64,000 bases of DNA from Ciona intestinalis (GCF_000224145.3 NW_004190499.2:1-64000); one strand, 5' to 3'. Positions 1-12,464 are shown, counted from the first letter of the stretch. The notes: generated from the sequence alone by a model not told the origin. Made by a program: numbers and translations.

Positions 1-715
1 CAACAACAGTCGTTATAACACGAGTGTTCTGTTTCATACACCTCGTGCCCGCTTACAAGTTACCACGTACGTAACTTATTTATCCTCGCATGGCGGGGCA
101 CCGACAGTCGTTATAACACGGGTGTTCTGTTTCATACACCTCGTGTCTGCTTAAAAGTTACCACGTATGTAACTTATTTACCCTCGCATGGCGGGGCACC
201 GACAGTCGTTATAACACGGGTGTTTTGTTTCATACACCTCGTGTCTGCTTAAAAGTTACCACGTATGTAACTTATTTATCCTCGCATGGTGGGGCAACGA
301 CAGTCGTTATAACACGAGTGTTCTGTTTCATACACCTCGTGCCCGCTTACAAGTTGCCACGTACGTAACTTATTTATCCTCGCATGGCGGGGCACCGACA
401 GTCGTTATAACACGGGTGTTTTGTTTCATACACCTCGTGTCTGCTTAAAAGTTACCACGTATGTAACTTATTTATCCTCGCATGGTGGGGCAACGACAGT
501 CGTTATAACACGAGTGTTCTGTTTCATACACCTCGTGCCCGCTTACAAGTTGCCACGTACGTAACTTATTTATCCTCGCATGGCGGGGCAACTACAGTCG
601 TTATAACACGGGTGTTTTGTTTCATACACCTCGTGTCTGCTTAAAAGTTACCACGTATGTAACTTATTTATCCTCGCATGGCGAGGCAACGACAGTCTTT
701 ATAACACGGGTGTTC
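1..715 (-). repeat. Tandem array of the SINE 3' module (about 98-bp unit, about 7 copies)
   Basis: Seven head-to-tail copies of a unit of about 98 bp can be read directly; the phrase acttatttatcctcgcatgg recurs at about 73, 172, 270 and onwards. Copies differ by a few bases (tgcccgctta or tgtctgctta). The unit is the reverse complement of the 3' part of the tRNA-headed SINE at 11465-11755, so only the tail module has been amplified here. Short open frames inside are translations of the repeat and not genes. The array lies where the next GCL intron would be. Confidence 0.9.
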
Positions 716-799
716 TGCTTGCACCAGAACTTTTAAGGATTGCCACATCCCACAAACTGCAACAGTAGTCACCACCTCTATACAGCCAACCATACAAAC

Positions 800-1078
800 C
801 TCTAACTCGGATTCTTTCCATGATCCTTGGAACATCCCGCTAAAATACCCCGCTTGCCGAAGATAAAGTTTGTGTAACTTCCACTCACGGTCCAACGCAC
901 ATATTGTGACATCACTTCCTTCCCCATTCACAAACAATGTATTATAAATATATTGCGACGTCGAGTGCAACTTTATTCTTTTCACTTCAAACCCAGTAAG
1001 AGACTCCGTTTCATCCAAATCTAGTTTTCGTTTCAAATTAACCTCAGGCTCCCTCGCTCTTCCAATAAAATTACCCAT
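800..1078 (-). CDS. GMCL1: Germ cell-less (GCL/GMCL1) BTB protein, first coding exon (partial gene)
   Basis: The exon encodes the N terminus of a germ cell-less family protein, a nuclear-envelope BTB/BACK protein that in other animals acts as a Cullin-3 substrate adaptor. I place the start at 1078 because the protein then begins MGNFIGR, matching the family's MGSLSSR-like myristoylation-type N terminus; an in-frame ATG lies further upstream at 1204. A basic segment is followed by the start of the BTB fold (YIYNTLFVNGEGSDVTICAL, then FSGMFQGSWKESE). The exon ends at 800 with donor GTTTGT. Later exons lie outside the window to the left. The gene is divergent from NOL6, with 782 bp between start codons. 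Only about 93 residues are visible, but the GSDVTI and GMFQGSWKES motifs are diagnostic. Confidence 0.92.
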
Positions 1079-1860
1079 TTGCAAATGTTTAGAAATATTT
1101 TTTACAGAATTTGCTACATTAATAATTTTTAGCTGCAATTCGAGCAAAAAAATCAGGACCGGTATTGAAAAAGTTATTATATTTTTATATTCTAGCGAAT
1201 ACATATATCTAGCTATAAGCGAAACATTTTAAACACAGGGTCGCAGGGATAGTTAGACACAATCTTGTGAAACAAGTCTAATTTATTGGTTGTAATGTTT
1301 ACTGATTAATGCAACCACCCCGCCACCCCTGGTGTGGCGCCTATACTTCTGGGGTAGATCTGTTTACCTTGTTACCCCTGGTGTAACGCCTAATCCAACC
1401 CCCAGCGCTAGGATTTGAACCTGAACCTACCTCATAAAAAAGATCAAATAAGCGAGAGAGAACGCGAAAAAAAAACAAACTTTTGAGAGAATTTGTTGGG
1501 AAATGAAAGAAAAAGTTTCTTTGTTTACATTAAAAAATTTCTGTTAAATCTAGCTTTTGCCTATAGAAATGTAATAACTTGATTGTAATTTATTTTTTAA
1601 AAATATGTTTACTGTTTTTTTGTTAAATTAATTATTTTCTTTCGGACTTAGAAAATATTTTCATAATTTTCCAACTGTGACGTAGGAAACGCGAGAACAA
1701 TATTTGTTAGTTCTATGACGTCACAGGTACACACGTGGGTTCGAGAATGCAAAACACAAAAAAGTTTGTTGTTTGTTTTAATTGCGATTGTTTTACAGCT
1801 CTAGAATATTGTAATTCTACAAGGCATTAAAGGTTTTTGTGACGTAACAATAGTATAACA
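1079..1860. promoter_or_regulatory. Shared upstream region of GCL (-) and NOL6 (+)
   Basis: All 5' control sequence for this divergent pair must lie in or near these 782 bp. Visible are one intact CRE-like octamer TGACGTCA (1715-1722), two half-type sites tgacgta (about 1677 and 1841), and a fragment of a TIR-type repeat (about 1233-1400). An acceptor-like ttttacag ends at 1798, leaving a possible 62-nt leader before the NOL6 ATG. There is no clear TATA box. The region keeps CpG dinucleotides better than the gene bodies beside it. Promoter function is inferred from position. Confidence 0.55.
1233..1400. mobile_element. Fragment of a short TIR element related to 16582-16745
   Basis: The segment shares the phrases cacagggtcgcagggatagt, attggttgtaatgtttactg and ggcgcctat with the better preserved copy at 16582-16745 and with a truncated copy at about 19377-19470. 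No coding capacity is seen. Confidence 0.6.
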
Positions 1861-4800
1861 ATGGAAAGTTTAGAAAACGAAGCAATTCCGCGGAAAAAAT
1901 CGAAGTTAACTTACAGTGAGCTGTATAAACCACCAACAAACGAAGAACTTACAAACTTACGCGAAACAACTTCGATGTTTGGATCAAATCTTGTTAAACT
2001 TCAGGTCATATAAATGAAAAGCTAGTTTGACTTTGTTTTTAGGCCACAGTTGGTCCATTATCCCAACATTGTATATGCACATTCTATTCTATATGGGTGA
2101 GGTCCTACAGTGAGGCATGCCATGGGACCTGAGATTTAAACCAGAGTTGGCCCATTACCCCAACATTGTATATGCACATTCTATTCTATATGGGTGAGGT
2201 CCTACAGTGAGGCATGCCATGGGACCTGAGATTTAAACCAGAGTTGGCCCATTACCTGGGAGTGCTACAGCCACCCAGGGTGCTACAGCTTGGACCTTAT
2301 CAGATTAAAGTATTCATTGCAAACATGTTTTCCAGTGCATTCTATAAACCCAAGATATATAGAAAATAAGTGCATGTTAGGTGCTAACACTAAACTTGTA
2401 CTAAAAGTGCTTTGTTAAATTTCTCCAGCAGTTCATATTACCTTCACACATTGCCATAGAAATAACATTTCCACATCCACAGATCAAGGAGATTCTCGCT
2501 GAAATTTCGATCTCGACGAAACAACGTTCGCTAATCGACGATTATTTACATTCACTTCATGATGTCATAATGGCCGTTCCACCAAGGGAACAAACAACAG
2601 TACGAAAAATAAACTTTAATTTTAATAAAAAATCAGAACTTTAATGTTGTTTTATCAGGTCTAATTTGTTTATTAGAATGTATTGTTTGTAAGGTCACAT
2701 TTTTATTGAATAAGTTTTGTTTGTTTTATCCATAGGCATATTGTAAATGTAAAGCAAAAAAGTAAAAGTTTTTTTCAATAAAAAATACGAAGAAAATATT
2801 TCTAGTTAAAATTTCTTTCAAAATTAATCAAATATATAAACTTTATTTTAAAAGTTGAGTGACCATCGATGGTTGGGCAACGTTCGGTTCCCGTTTGTTG
2901 AGAATCCTCGTAAAGTGAAAGGAAATATGATCTTTATGGCTCCTGTTGATATTAAAGTTGTTGGAAGTTATCAACTCGATACCGGGTTGAATCAACATGT
3001 TGATGTGGATTTGTTGATTGTGATGCCACAGGTGGGTTTAATTAACAGGTGGGTTTGATTGACAGGTTGTGCTTGATTGACAAGTTGTGTCTGATTGACA
3101 GGTTATATTTGATTGACAGGTGATATTTGATTGACCCTTGTACTTCCAGGCATGCATGCAAGAGAAGGACATAATGAACCAGCGATATTTCCGTAAACGA
3201 GCTTTGTACCTCGCCTATATCGCTGATTATCTCCACGGCAACGACCTCGTGTCAAAGGTCGACTTCTCGTACTTTTGTGATGAAACAATGAAACCAGTGG
3301 TGCATATCACCCCACATGGTGTGTTTGATGTTAAAGCTACATTTTAAATAGTGCACTTGCCTCTAACCCAGTGGTTATGGGTTCAAGGCCGGATGATGCT
3401 ACCATTGTTGGAGTGGGGTTGTCTAAATTATCAGCCACACAGAAAAGCTATCGTCAACAAAGTTACATATGTGGTTGGCCCACCACGCAAGAATTAACAA
3501 GTTACATTCATTAATTATTTCCCATTTAACCTTGTTATTATTTCCTCCCCAGAACCACTGAAGCATATCACGATACGCCTCCACGCACGACCGGAGGTCG
3601 ATTTTAAACTCGAGCGATTTCTCCCGAGTAAAAATAACGTGAGATGGAATTGGTTTCATGACACTAAAGATGAAGGTGAGGGCATAACTTCTCATTGCCT
3701 TGTTCTATATGGGTGGGGTCTGGGCCAAAGTCTAAACCATAGGTTCTTCACCCATATAGAACAGAATAGGAATGGTGAGGTCTGCAGCGAGATATGACAT
3801 GGGACTTCGGTTGTAGACAAGGGTTGGCCCATTTTACCCCATGAAAAAAGATCCCATAGATTGACTTGTCATTGCACACAAAGGACGGCAAATCATAATT
3901 TGTTGCAACNNNNNNNNNNNNNNNNNNNNNNNNNNNNNNNNNNNNNNNNNNNNNNNNNNNNNNNNNNNNNNNNNNNNNNNNNNNNNNNNNNNNNNNNNNN
4001 NNNNNNNNNNNNNNNNNNNNNNNNNNNNNNNNNNCACCCCTCACTACAACAACCTGATGTTAATGGACCAACTCATGCAACCCACTCGCACTGTGCATCA
4101 AACATCCAAGGATTCCTAGAGTTTAAAAACGCGATAAAACTTATCAAGACGTGGCTGCATCAACGGGAACTGAATAAGGTAGATAATAGATATCTTATAT
4201 AATATTGAACTGTTGACATAGGCGTAATGTTAGGGGTGGCTGAGTGGCATGTCACCCCTAAATTTTATAAGAGGGTGACATCATATGTTTTAGCACCCCA
4301 GTTTTAGGCTTAAACAAGATTTTACCCTGCTGTTAGGTGTCTATACAAACAAGCAGAGCCAAAGTATATTGCATTCACCACATTAATCAATGAGGTTCCC
4401 TATGTTCGACAACTATGAGTGTAACTGTATTTTAACAATGTCACCCCAGATTTTACCCTGCTGTTAGGTGTCTATACAAACAAGCAGAGCCAAAGTATAT
4501 TGCATTCACCACATTAATCAATGAGGTTCCCTATGTTCGACAACTATGAGTGTAACTGTATTTTAACAATGTCACCCCAGATTTTACCCTGCTGTTAGGT
4601 GTCTATACAAACAAGCAGAGCTAAAGTATATTGCATTCACCACATTAATCAATGAGGTTCCCTATGTTTTACAACTGATATCTTCCATCGCAGGGCTTTG
4701 GATGCTTCAGTGGTTTCATCGCTTCAATGCTTCTTCATCATCTGCTAACCATCAATAAAATCAACAAAATTATGAGCAGTTTCCAAATTGTCCGGAATTT

Positions 4801-7800
4801 CTTTCAATTCATCGGTAACAATGGATATTGTGTACAATATTTAAATCATAAATGCTAATAATTGGTTATTTTGCTGCATTCAATACATTAAATTAACATA
4901 TGTAACTTATTTATCCTCGATGGCAGGGCAACGACAGTCCTTATAACACAGGTGTTTTGTTTCATACACCTCGTGCCCGCTTACGAGTTACCACGTATGT
5001 AACTTTGTGAGTGGTTGTTTTTTTGTATGGATGACCATTTAGACAACCCATAAATGACCATTTGGTTTGAGCAATTGCTGTAAAGATTACCCCAACTTTA
5101 TTCCATATGGGTGAGGTCCTTCAGCGAGGCATGTTATAGGATCTGGGATTTAATTCGAGACAAACTGAAGTATAACATAACAATGTTATAAGTTTATATT
5201 CAATAAATTATCTCCTTTACCCAGCTACAAGCGATTGGAAAACCCGTGGCATCGGAACCAACAACGAGTCGATATTGAAAGAATTCCACGAGCACCATGA
5301 AGTTGTGTTTGTTGATGCGGGAGGGAGGATTAACTTCTGTGCGGGAATGCCGTCGTTACTGTATGACCTGGTGGGTAACTTATGTTATAACCCCTATTCT
5401 ACTGAATTCAGTGCTATCAAATATGTGACCTACAAAATTCAAGTCTGATAAATGTTCAAAAAATATTTAAGCCTAAAACTGGTACACTAAAACATATGAT
5501 GTCACGCCTTTTATTAAAATTTGGGGTAACATTGTCAAACCAGGACCCTTATCTAACAGTACACCTGGAACCTGCAACCCAAACTAACCATCTTATACCC
5601 CTTGTGATCTCACATCCAAGTAACCCCCATAACCCCAACTTATACCCCTTTTTTACCCACAATCACATCTAACCCTCCTAATACCCCATTTACCCCCTAA
5701 TCCAAGTAACCCCTAAAACCCAAACTTACAATCCTGATTTACCCAACCAACCCCCATTATCACCCCAGGTACGACACGAAGCCGAAACCTCGTTAACAGC
5801 TTTAGATTCACATAGAGATGGGTTTAATGTTGTGTTTATGTCACCGGCTCCGTTTGTACGAAAGTTTGATTATATCATAAAGTAAGTTTTTATGATATCA
5901 TGTTACTTACAATATATGACATCTATGTTACAATATACGTCCATGATGTTTTCCTATAGCGTGTTATACCGCCATTTGTTTTGCTGCTAATTCCCTTTTT
6001 TTATTGTTTTAATTAATTTGATCTTCAGTATCGAGTTTGAAGAGATATATAAGATAATTTATTGGTATGTTATAAATAATATATAATATCTATGTTGTAA
6101 TATACATATATATGATATCTATGTCCACTCTAGTGTTTGCAAGCTGAAAGTACTAAAACAATCAACCGTTACAATTGATCGTAAATTAGCTGACACTGGA
6201 GGGCAATATATAACCTCGTTGATAGCGTCGATGTCCGATGCTATAGTGCGTGGTCTTGGTCACCGGGTGGATCTATGTGGTGTACGAACACATTCGTATA
6301 AACAGGTCAGTTTGGGGTTGTTTTATATGGGTGAGGCTCCATGAAACGTAGAATTACATGAGTTGGCTCATTATAGTGACTTCCAGTTTCCTTTGTAATG
6401 TACATTGTACTTACTGCATGTCAAAAAGAGGCAGTTTAAAAAATTAGCCGGAAGTTATGCAGCACCTTTTACCCCAGGCCTGGTATATTTGCAATGTAAA
6501 TTAGGTTTTACATAAGTTATTAAAACATATCCCCCCCTTCATTATCAAAGACCTGCTCTCACGATTGTTCAATGAATTAAACCAAGCTTTATTATTTCTA
6601 TGTAGTGGCCGATTATGGAAAACCCCCCAACCTGGTACCAATCATCCACTGGTTTGTCGTTCGGGTTGAATTTGAACCAAGACTTTGCATTCGATCAACT
6701 TGAGAAGGGACCTTCTGCCGATTCTGCTGAGGTAATGGGGTTATTATGACATCATCAATGTTTATCATAGCTCGTTATTATAACATAAGTATTATTAATG
6801 TGTTCGAGTACAATAGCGAAGATCAAATTAATTAACAAAGAAAAGGGAATTAGCATCAAAACTAAACATGCTGTGGAGCAAATTATAGAAAAGAACTTTG
6901 GTTAAAATCAATCAGAAGTTATAGTTGTTATGCTTGTTAAAAACTAGGCTGTTATGACATCATCAACAATAACATGATTTTATCAACAGGCGACAAAGTT
7001 CCGAGACTTCTGGGGGGAGGTTAGCGAGTTACGTCGATTTAAAGATGGTTCGGTTTGTGAGTCGGTATTGTGGGGAGTGGAGGGGAGGGAGGTCCCGACA
7101 CATGTGTGTAAACATGTTTTGTTGAGGTGGGTGTTGTGGGGTTTTATATGGGTGAGGTCGCACAGTGAGGCACGCCCTAGGACCTGGGATTTAGGCCAGA
7201 GTTGGCTCATTACACCAACACCCAGGAGCCAGGGTATTAACAAAGAACATTTACAGAACTATTAAACCGTATCCTCACAACTTGATGTTACTTGAGAACG
7301 ATGTTACTTGTTAAAACACGATTAGGAAATATGGGATATTATGTGCTAACGGTATCCATCTTACCCCACAGTACTATATGTTAATATGATATCTATGTCA
7401 ATTAATATGATATCTATGTACATTAATATGATATCTATGGCAGACATTGCGGCATCCCTACCTCAGCTTTGTCTTTCTCCACGAATCAAATCGAGGAATT
7501 AATCACGTTGCCTCGGAAAGGAAATAAATACGGAAAAATTATGGGGTATTCTGGAACAGGTGGGTTGTGATGTCATAATTACTATGCATACAAACAATGT
7601 CTCAACCCAAACTTTTCTTTCAATTATATCTTATTTTTGTTTTAATTAAATACAACTTAATGTAAATGCAGACACGCTTTTATTTGAAACTTATTTCCTT
7701 AAGTAGTTTTTACCCAAAGCGTGTTTTAACAAAGTTTTATTTAATCTGATCTTTGCTATCATATTCCAGGAGATAAATAATATTCATGTGAAACAGGGAT

Positions 7801-10800
7801 ACATTCACTTACATAGATAAACTAACCCAAATTTATATTATGTTTATGTTAATTCTCATTACCCCACCAGGTGACGAAGTTGTAACCACGGCAACTCGAT
7901 CTTACAACGAACTTGCGCGAACTCTGCGTGACCTCAAGACCCTTCCCCTCACGATTACCAACGTGCAAGGGGTTTCCCCAATACTGAGAAACACGGAGGT
8001 CTACCCGACCCCGCCCTTCGAAACATCTCGCGTGGTTCGAACCATTATGGTTGATGGGGTGAAAAGAGAAATCCCGGTGCCCGGTGATCTGTGTCCTGCG
8101 TTCACTAAATCGATACAAGGTAAGATAGTGGGTTGAATATAAGGTAAATCGTTTTTATTACACCGTATGTATACACGAGGAAAATGGGAACTTGTGGGTA
8201 AATGGAGGTTAATTAATTAATGGTCGTCCCTCAACCCCTGTCTTCAATAAATAACTTATGTATCCTCGCATAACAACAGCAGTCGAGGGGTTAATAATGC
8301 CTTAAGTAATTATTGGTCATTTATTTAATTAATTCAAGTTTTTCACTGAATATTCACAGAGTAGTTGTGGGGTCACTTTTACAATAGAAGTTAACCTGGT
8401 TGCTAAATTAATAGATTAATAATAAAACAGTCACCTTGATTTAAGGAATGTATTTATTGCGGATCTTGTAATGCATTAGGTTGTATATGGGTCGGAGGAT
8501 TGAGTGTCTTTGTGGGTGATTGTGTTTTTGCATGAGTGTAAATAATGGTAGCAGTGTCTGGCCTTGAACCCATCACCCATGGGCCAGCATCTTCCGCACT
8601 TACCACCGTGCTAAAACACTAGTGGTATATTTCACCCAAATATTCATTGCATATTCCGCAGTACAATGTAGTTTGGAGGGAAGCGGTTCGTGGCCACAAG
8701 ATCCTCACGCGTTACGTCGACTGAAAGCTGCGTTTCATATCGCCATTGTTGATGAACTGAAGCCATTGTATCGATGTGTGACATCACAATCACATATTGA
8801 TCTCATAAAGGTGATGATTGTTTATTATTTATTATTTTTCAAATAGATAATGATATCCTAAAACTAAAACATTTTAATTATATACTGTATTCATGTATTT
8901 TAATACTAAATTATGGCTGGAAGCAGAAAAAGCGGAATTTTTTTAACATTTGCTTTTCAGGATTTATACTGCACAAGTTTACATATATTTATATTTATAT
9001 TTTTTGCTCCCCAGGATGGCTTTGTATTTAGGATATCTATGGTTTACCCACGAGAGGTGGTCGTGCTACAAACTCATCGAACAAAAGATGGAATGGTGAA
9101 GGTGAGGGACACCAAGGAATCGATCGAACTCGAGAAAAATATCGTCAAACTTCCGCAACTGTCGAGTTTATTACAAGGGTAGGGCAGTGTTGTGTGTTTG
9201 ATGATTGTGGCATGAAAATGTCATGGCTTGTGGTGCCATGGCATGTAAATACCATGACTCTAGGCCGTGGCACGTAGTACCGAAATATATATCTTTTGTA
9301 TAAAAATTGTGTTAGAAATTTTTGTTGGTAAATTATTTCATAGCGCTTGATCTTTAATATAATTATGATATTTCCCTTTTTATGATCTCTATTTTTCATT
9401 TGTTGGACTTTTTATTATTTTATCCCGATTATTTCATCCACTTTGAGCAATAATACTACCTCGTTATCCCACCACTAGGGTGCACCAGAGATTCCATAGC
9501 TTCGGTCGTTGTTGCCGCGTCACCAAACGTTGGATCAACTCGATGTTGTTGTCCGGACATATTAACGATGAAGTTGTTGATCTGTTGTGTTCGTTCATTT
9601 ATTTATCACCAAGTCCGTATAATACGCCAGGGTAAGTTGGGATGGGGGCAAGTTGGGATGGGGGTAAGTTGGGATGTGGGGTAAGCTTATTAATTAGGTA
9701 ACTTGTTTAATATACAAGTTATCACATACGTAACATCGTGTGTAATTGTTTATGTATGATTGTATGTAACTTATTTATTCTCGCATGGCGGGGCAACGAC
9801 AGTCGTTATAACACAGGTGTTCTGTTTCATACACCTCGTGCTCGCTTACAAGTTACCCTGTATGTAACTTATTTATCCTCGCATGGCGGGGCAACAACAG
9901 TAGTTATAACACGAGTGTTCTGTTTTATACACCTTGTGCCAGCTTACAAGTTACCATGTATGTAACTTTGTGGGTAATTGTTTAATGTAGGTCTTACCAT
10001 GTATAATACACACACAATAACACGTAACACCCATTATGACCTCACAGATCAGCACAAGTTGGGTTCCTGAGGTTTCTACATTTTGTTTCAACTTTTGATT
10101 TCAATTCAACCCCGGTTGTTGTTGATTTCAATGATGAACTTACAAGTAAGTGACGTTGTATATGCTGTGTGTATGGGGTTATGGGCATAAGGTATCGTGC
10201 GGTTGTTTGCCAACAACATCTTGCTAGTAGGGTCTTGTTGCTCACCAATGAATTGTCCGGCCAAAACTAAATCATACTAGGTCCGATGCCTGATACTGAT
10301 ATGTAAGCAAGATACTCAACGGACATTACTTCACCACAGTGGTCACTAATGGGTTGTGTTCATGCCCTCCTGTAGGTCCTCACCCATATACAATACATGA
10401 ATCCAACATAGTATTACACATCAACATACACACAATTACGGTTTGAGGCAATGTGCCAAATCTAGCTTGCGTCAATACAGACCCCGCATATTAACTATTA
10501 AAACTTCGATTAAAACTCACGAAAAAAATGTGAACATCCGATTTAAAGAAAAAAGAAAAAAAAAGACATTTGTCATGGTCCCATATAGAATAGTACGCAC
10601 TGCACAGTATTACACAACCCCTCTTTAACCCCCCCCCACCAGATGACGACGTCAACCACATCCATGCATACTTCCACGCCAACCGAGCCTCCCTCCCCCC
10701 GATCTCCATTATGAACAACAAGGATCGTAGGGCATCACCATGGTCAACATCCGGACCTTCCAAGATCATCTTGAGGAGAATGAAGGACCTCGCGAGGATC

Positions 10801-12459
10801 TCACTCGAGAAGATGGAGAGCCAGATATCGGGGGGGGATAAGGATATTAATTTCAAGGTTGGAAAAAATATTTTATTTAAAAAATTGTTTTAATTGTTTA
10901 AAAATTATTTATATTAAATTTAATGTTGGGATCTAAGTGTTCCAGTTGTGGAATTTTTTGTTTGATTATTGTTTCTATATAGGTGAGGTACGTTAGAGAC
11001 TTGGGATTAAAATATAAGTTCCACGTTTGTTTTATCCACCATTATTACATCACAGACAATCCTCAAACCTTCATTGTCTGCTTATGATGTCATAATCCGA
11101 TTAAAGCCACAGTGGATTCCTCGTCGATTTGAATCTGAAAAATACAAACCAGTGAAGCGTAAAAAAAGCATTTCTTCTAACATTTGCAGCGATTGTCTTC
11201 CCGTCGTAAACTTTGACCCCATGCAACTTTATGTTAACGATTTGAAGGTAATAGAAATCTTATATTTTTATAATTTTTATGTTTTTATCTGTATCGTGTT
11301 TTTTATTTTCTGTCCTACATGAGTGAGGTCCTTGTCAGAGGAACCTAGGAGGCCAAATGCCCCATCACCCTGACTACATAAGTGTTAATGATTGCCTGCA
11401 TACCCTGTGTGATAATTACAGTAACCATGATCAACTGAGTGTGTTACTGTTTGTGTCCCCTAATCCAGCGCTGTAGCACGGTTGGTTAGCGCGTCTGTCT
11501 CGAACCTGCAGGTATTGGGTTCAAGGCTCATCGTTGCTACCATTGTTGGCGTTTGTGTCCTTGGGCAAGACACTTAACGACAATTGCTTTAACCGAATGG
11601 TCACTAATGGGTTGTTCAAGTTATCATACATAAAAAATGTTACATAGGTGGTAACTTGTAAGCGGGCACGAGGTGTATGAAACAAAACACCCGTGCCATA
11701 ACGGCTGTAGTTTTCCGGCCATGTGAGGATAAAGTAAGTTACATTTATCATTGAACAAGCCTAGGAAATTATCAGCAAACCAACATTCGTTAAGTTCATT
11801 TAAACCTCTATTCCAAGAAAGTTAAGTTAAACATAAACATCTTATATTCCAGGCTTCATTCAGCGAGCTTGCGATGTTTTTCTACGATATCAACGGTGGT
11901 TGCATGGTCGGGGTGTTATGGAAACCAACTGCTTTCCAACCAAAGCCTTTTAATGTAATGTTTGATATATGGATATTTATTATGAGATTTATGGGATGGT
12001 TGGGGGTAATGGGCCAAATCTGAAAATTAAATTCAATTTAAATAAGATTGAGGATGCCAGTTTTTTTTGGACTTAGTTTTTGTCTATTACATATTTCGTC
12101 CCACTTAATCCCTATTGATAATTAGTAACGAGAATTGTTAAACTTCTCGTAGTTATCTCTACATCAGGACCAGATTGACAGACCTATTTTTAAAATCTAT
12201 AATTTCCCCTTCTTTCTTATTTACACTTATTTTAATAATTTTTTTAAATATTTTATTCTTTCTGCTATCCTAAAATTTTCTTTAATTACCATGTTAAATT
12301 AACAACAACGATGTCACCCAGGCTTCGTCATCTTCCTGCATCCTCCAGGATGATGGGAACGTCGTCCCTGATGTTCCGTCCATCGTTGAAGACTTTAAGA
12401 TCCTCGGAGATGGAGTGGTCGATTCAATTGATTTAATTTCAAATAAATGGAAAATATAA
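1861..12459 (+). CDS. NOL6: NOL6 / Nrap nucleolar protein, near-complete, about 22 exons
   Basis: NOL6 (Nrap, yeast Utp22) is a nucleolar small-subunit processome protein for pre-rRNA processing. Exons: 1861-2004, 2483-2599, 2855-3031, 3150-3318, 3553-3675, one ending at 4178 whose start lies in the gap, 4694-4814, 5225-5370, 5769-5881, 6134-6305, 6606-6731, 6990-7126, 7444-7559, 7871-8119, 8662-8810, 9015-9178, 9479-9631, 10048-10145, 10643-10857, 11056-11247, 11853-11954, 12322-12459. Every junction is GT-AG and phase-consistent. The protein is about 1,090 residues plus the gap (human is about 1,146). Diagnostic stretches are MNQRYFRKRALYLAYIADYL, LIKTWLHQRELNK, FRDFWGEVSELRRFKDGS, LEGSGSWPQDP, DGFVFRI, SAYDVIIRLKPQWIPRRFES and MVGVLWKPTAFQPKPFN. 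The sixth exon has a likely 1-base deletion (see findings). The gene is probably constitutively expressed, by analogy with its family. Confidence 0.95.
2041..2258 (+). repeat. Two tandem copies of a dispersed unit of about 97-108 bp
   Basis: The phrase tatatgggtgaggtcctaca and its context (agttggcccattacc, caacattgtatatgcacatt) occur twice in tandem in NOL6 intron 1. The same family forms larger arrays at 27640-28085 and, inverted, at 35690-35880, and occurs singly at many places in the window. Confidence 0.85.
3032..3149 (+). repeat. NOL6 intron 3, made of 16-19-bp units ending TTGATTGACAG
   Basis: Nearly the whole 118-bp intron is a degenerate tandem repeat whose unit reads GTNNNNTTTGATTGACAG, so each unit begins with GT and ends with AG like a miniature intron. 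About six units are visible before the true acceptor ttccag at 3149. Confidence 0.85.
3910..4034. other. Assembly gap (125 N)
   Basis: This run of N removes the acceptor and start of the sixth NOL6 exon. The sequence directly to its right carries the apparent frameshift described in the findings. Confidence 1.
4318..4675 (+). repeat. 131-bp tandem repeat, about 2.7 copies
   Basis: The phrase gattttaccctgctgttagg starts at 4318, 4449 and 4580, exactly 131 bp apart. The copies are almost identical, which suggests recent expansion. It lies in a NOL6 intron. Confidence 0.95.
9632..9686 (+). repeat. Minisatellite starting exactly at a NOL6 splice donor (17-18-bp unit)
   Basis: From the donor after exon 9479-9631 the sequence gtaagttgggatggggg repeats about three times, so that several potential GTAAG donors stand in a row. 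See findings. Confidence 0.8.
9765..9985 (-). repeat. SINE 3' modules (about 98-bp unit, 2 copies)
   Basis: Two adjacent copies of the module seen at 1-715 lie in a NOL6 intron. Both contain the phrases cgcatggcggggcaacgaca and tgtttcatacacc or a close variant. Confidence 0.85.
11465..11757 (+). mobile_element. tRNA-headed SINE, the most complete copy in the window
   Basis: The head has an RNA polymerase III A box, TAGCACGGTTGG (about 11474-11485), and about 31 bp later a B box, GGTTCAAGGCT (about 11518-11528), as in tRNA-derived SINEs. The body contains cttgggcaagacacttaa and ggtcactaatgggttg. The 3' part contains taacttgtaagcgggcacg and ends gaggataaagtaagttacat, the module that is amplified alone elsewhere. 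A composite SINE called Cics-1 has been described from Ciona; identity with it is likely but not checked here. Confidence 0.8.
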
Positions 12460-12464
12460 ATTTG

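Noticed and set aside
11465..11530. Functional tRNA gene
   Set aside because: A and B boxes are present but a clover-leaf with acceptor stem pairing is not, and the sequence continues into the repeat body; it is a SINE head.
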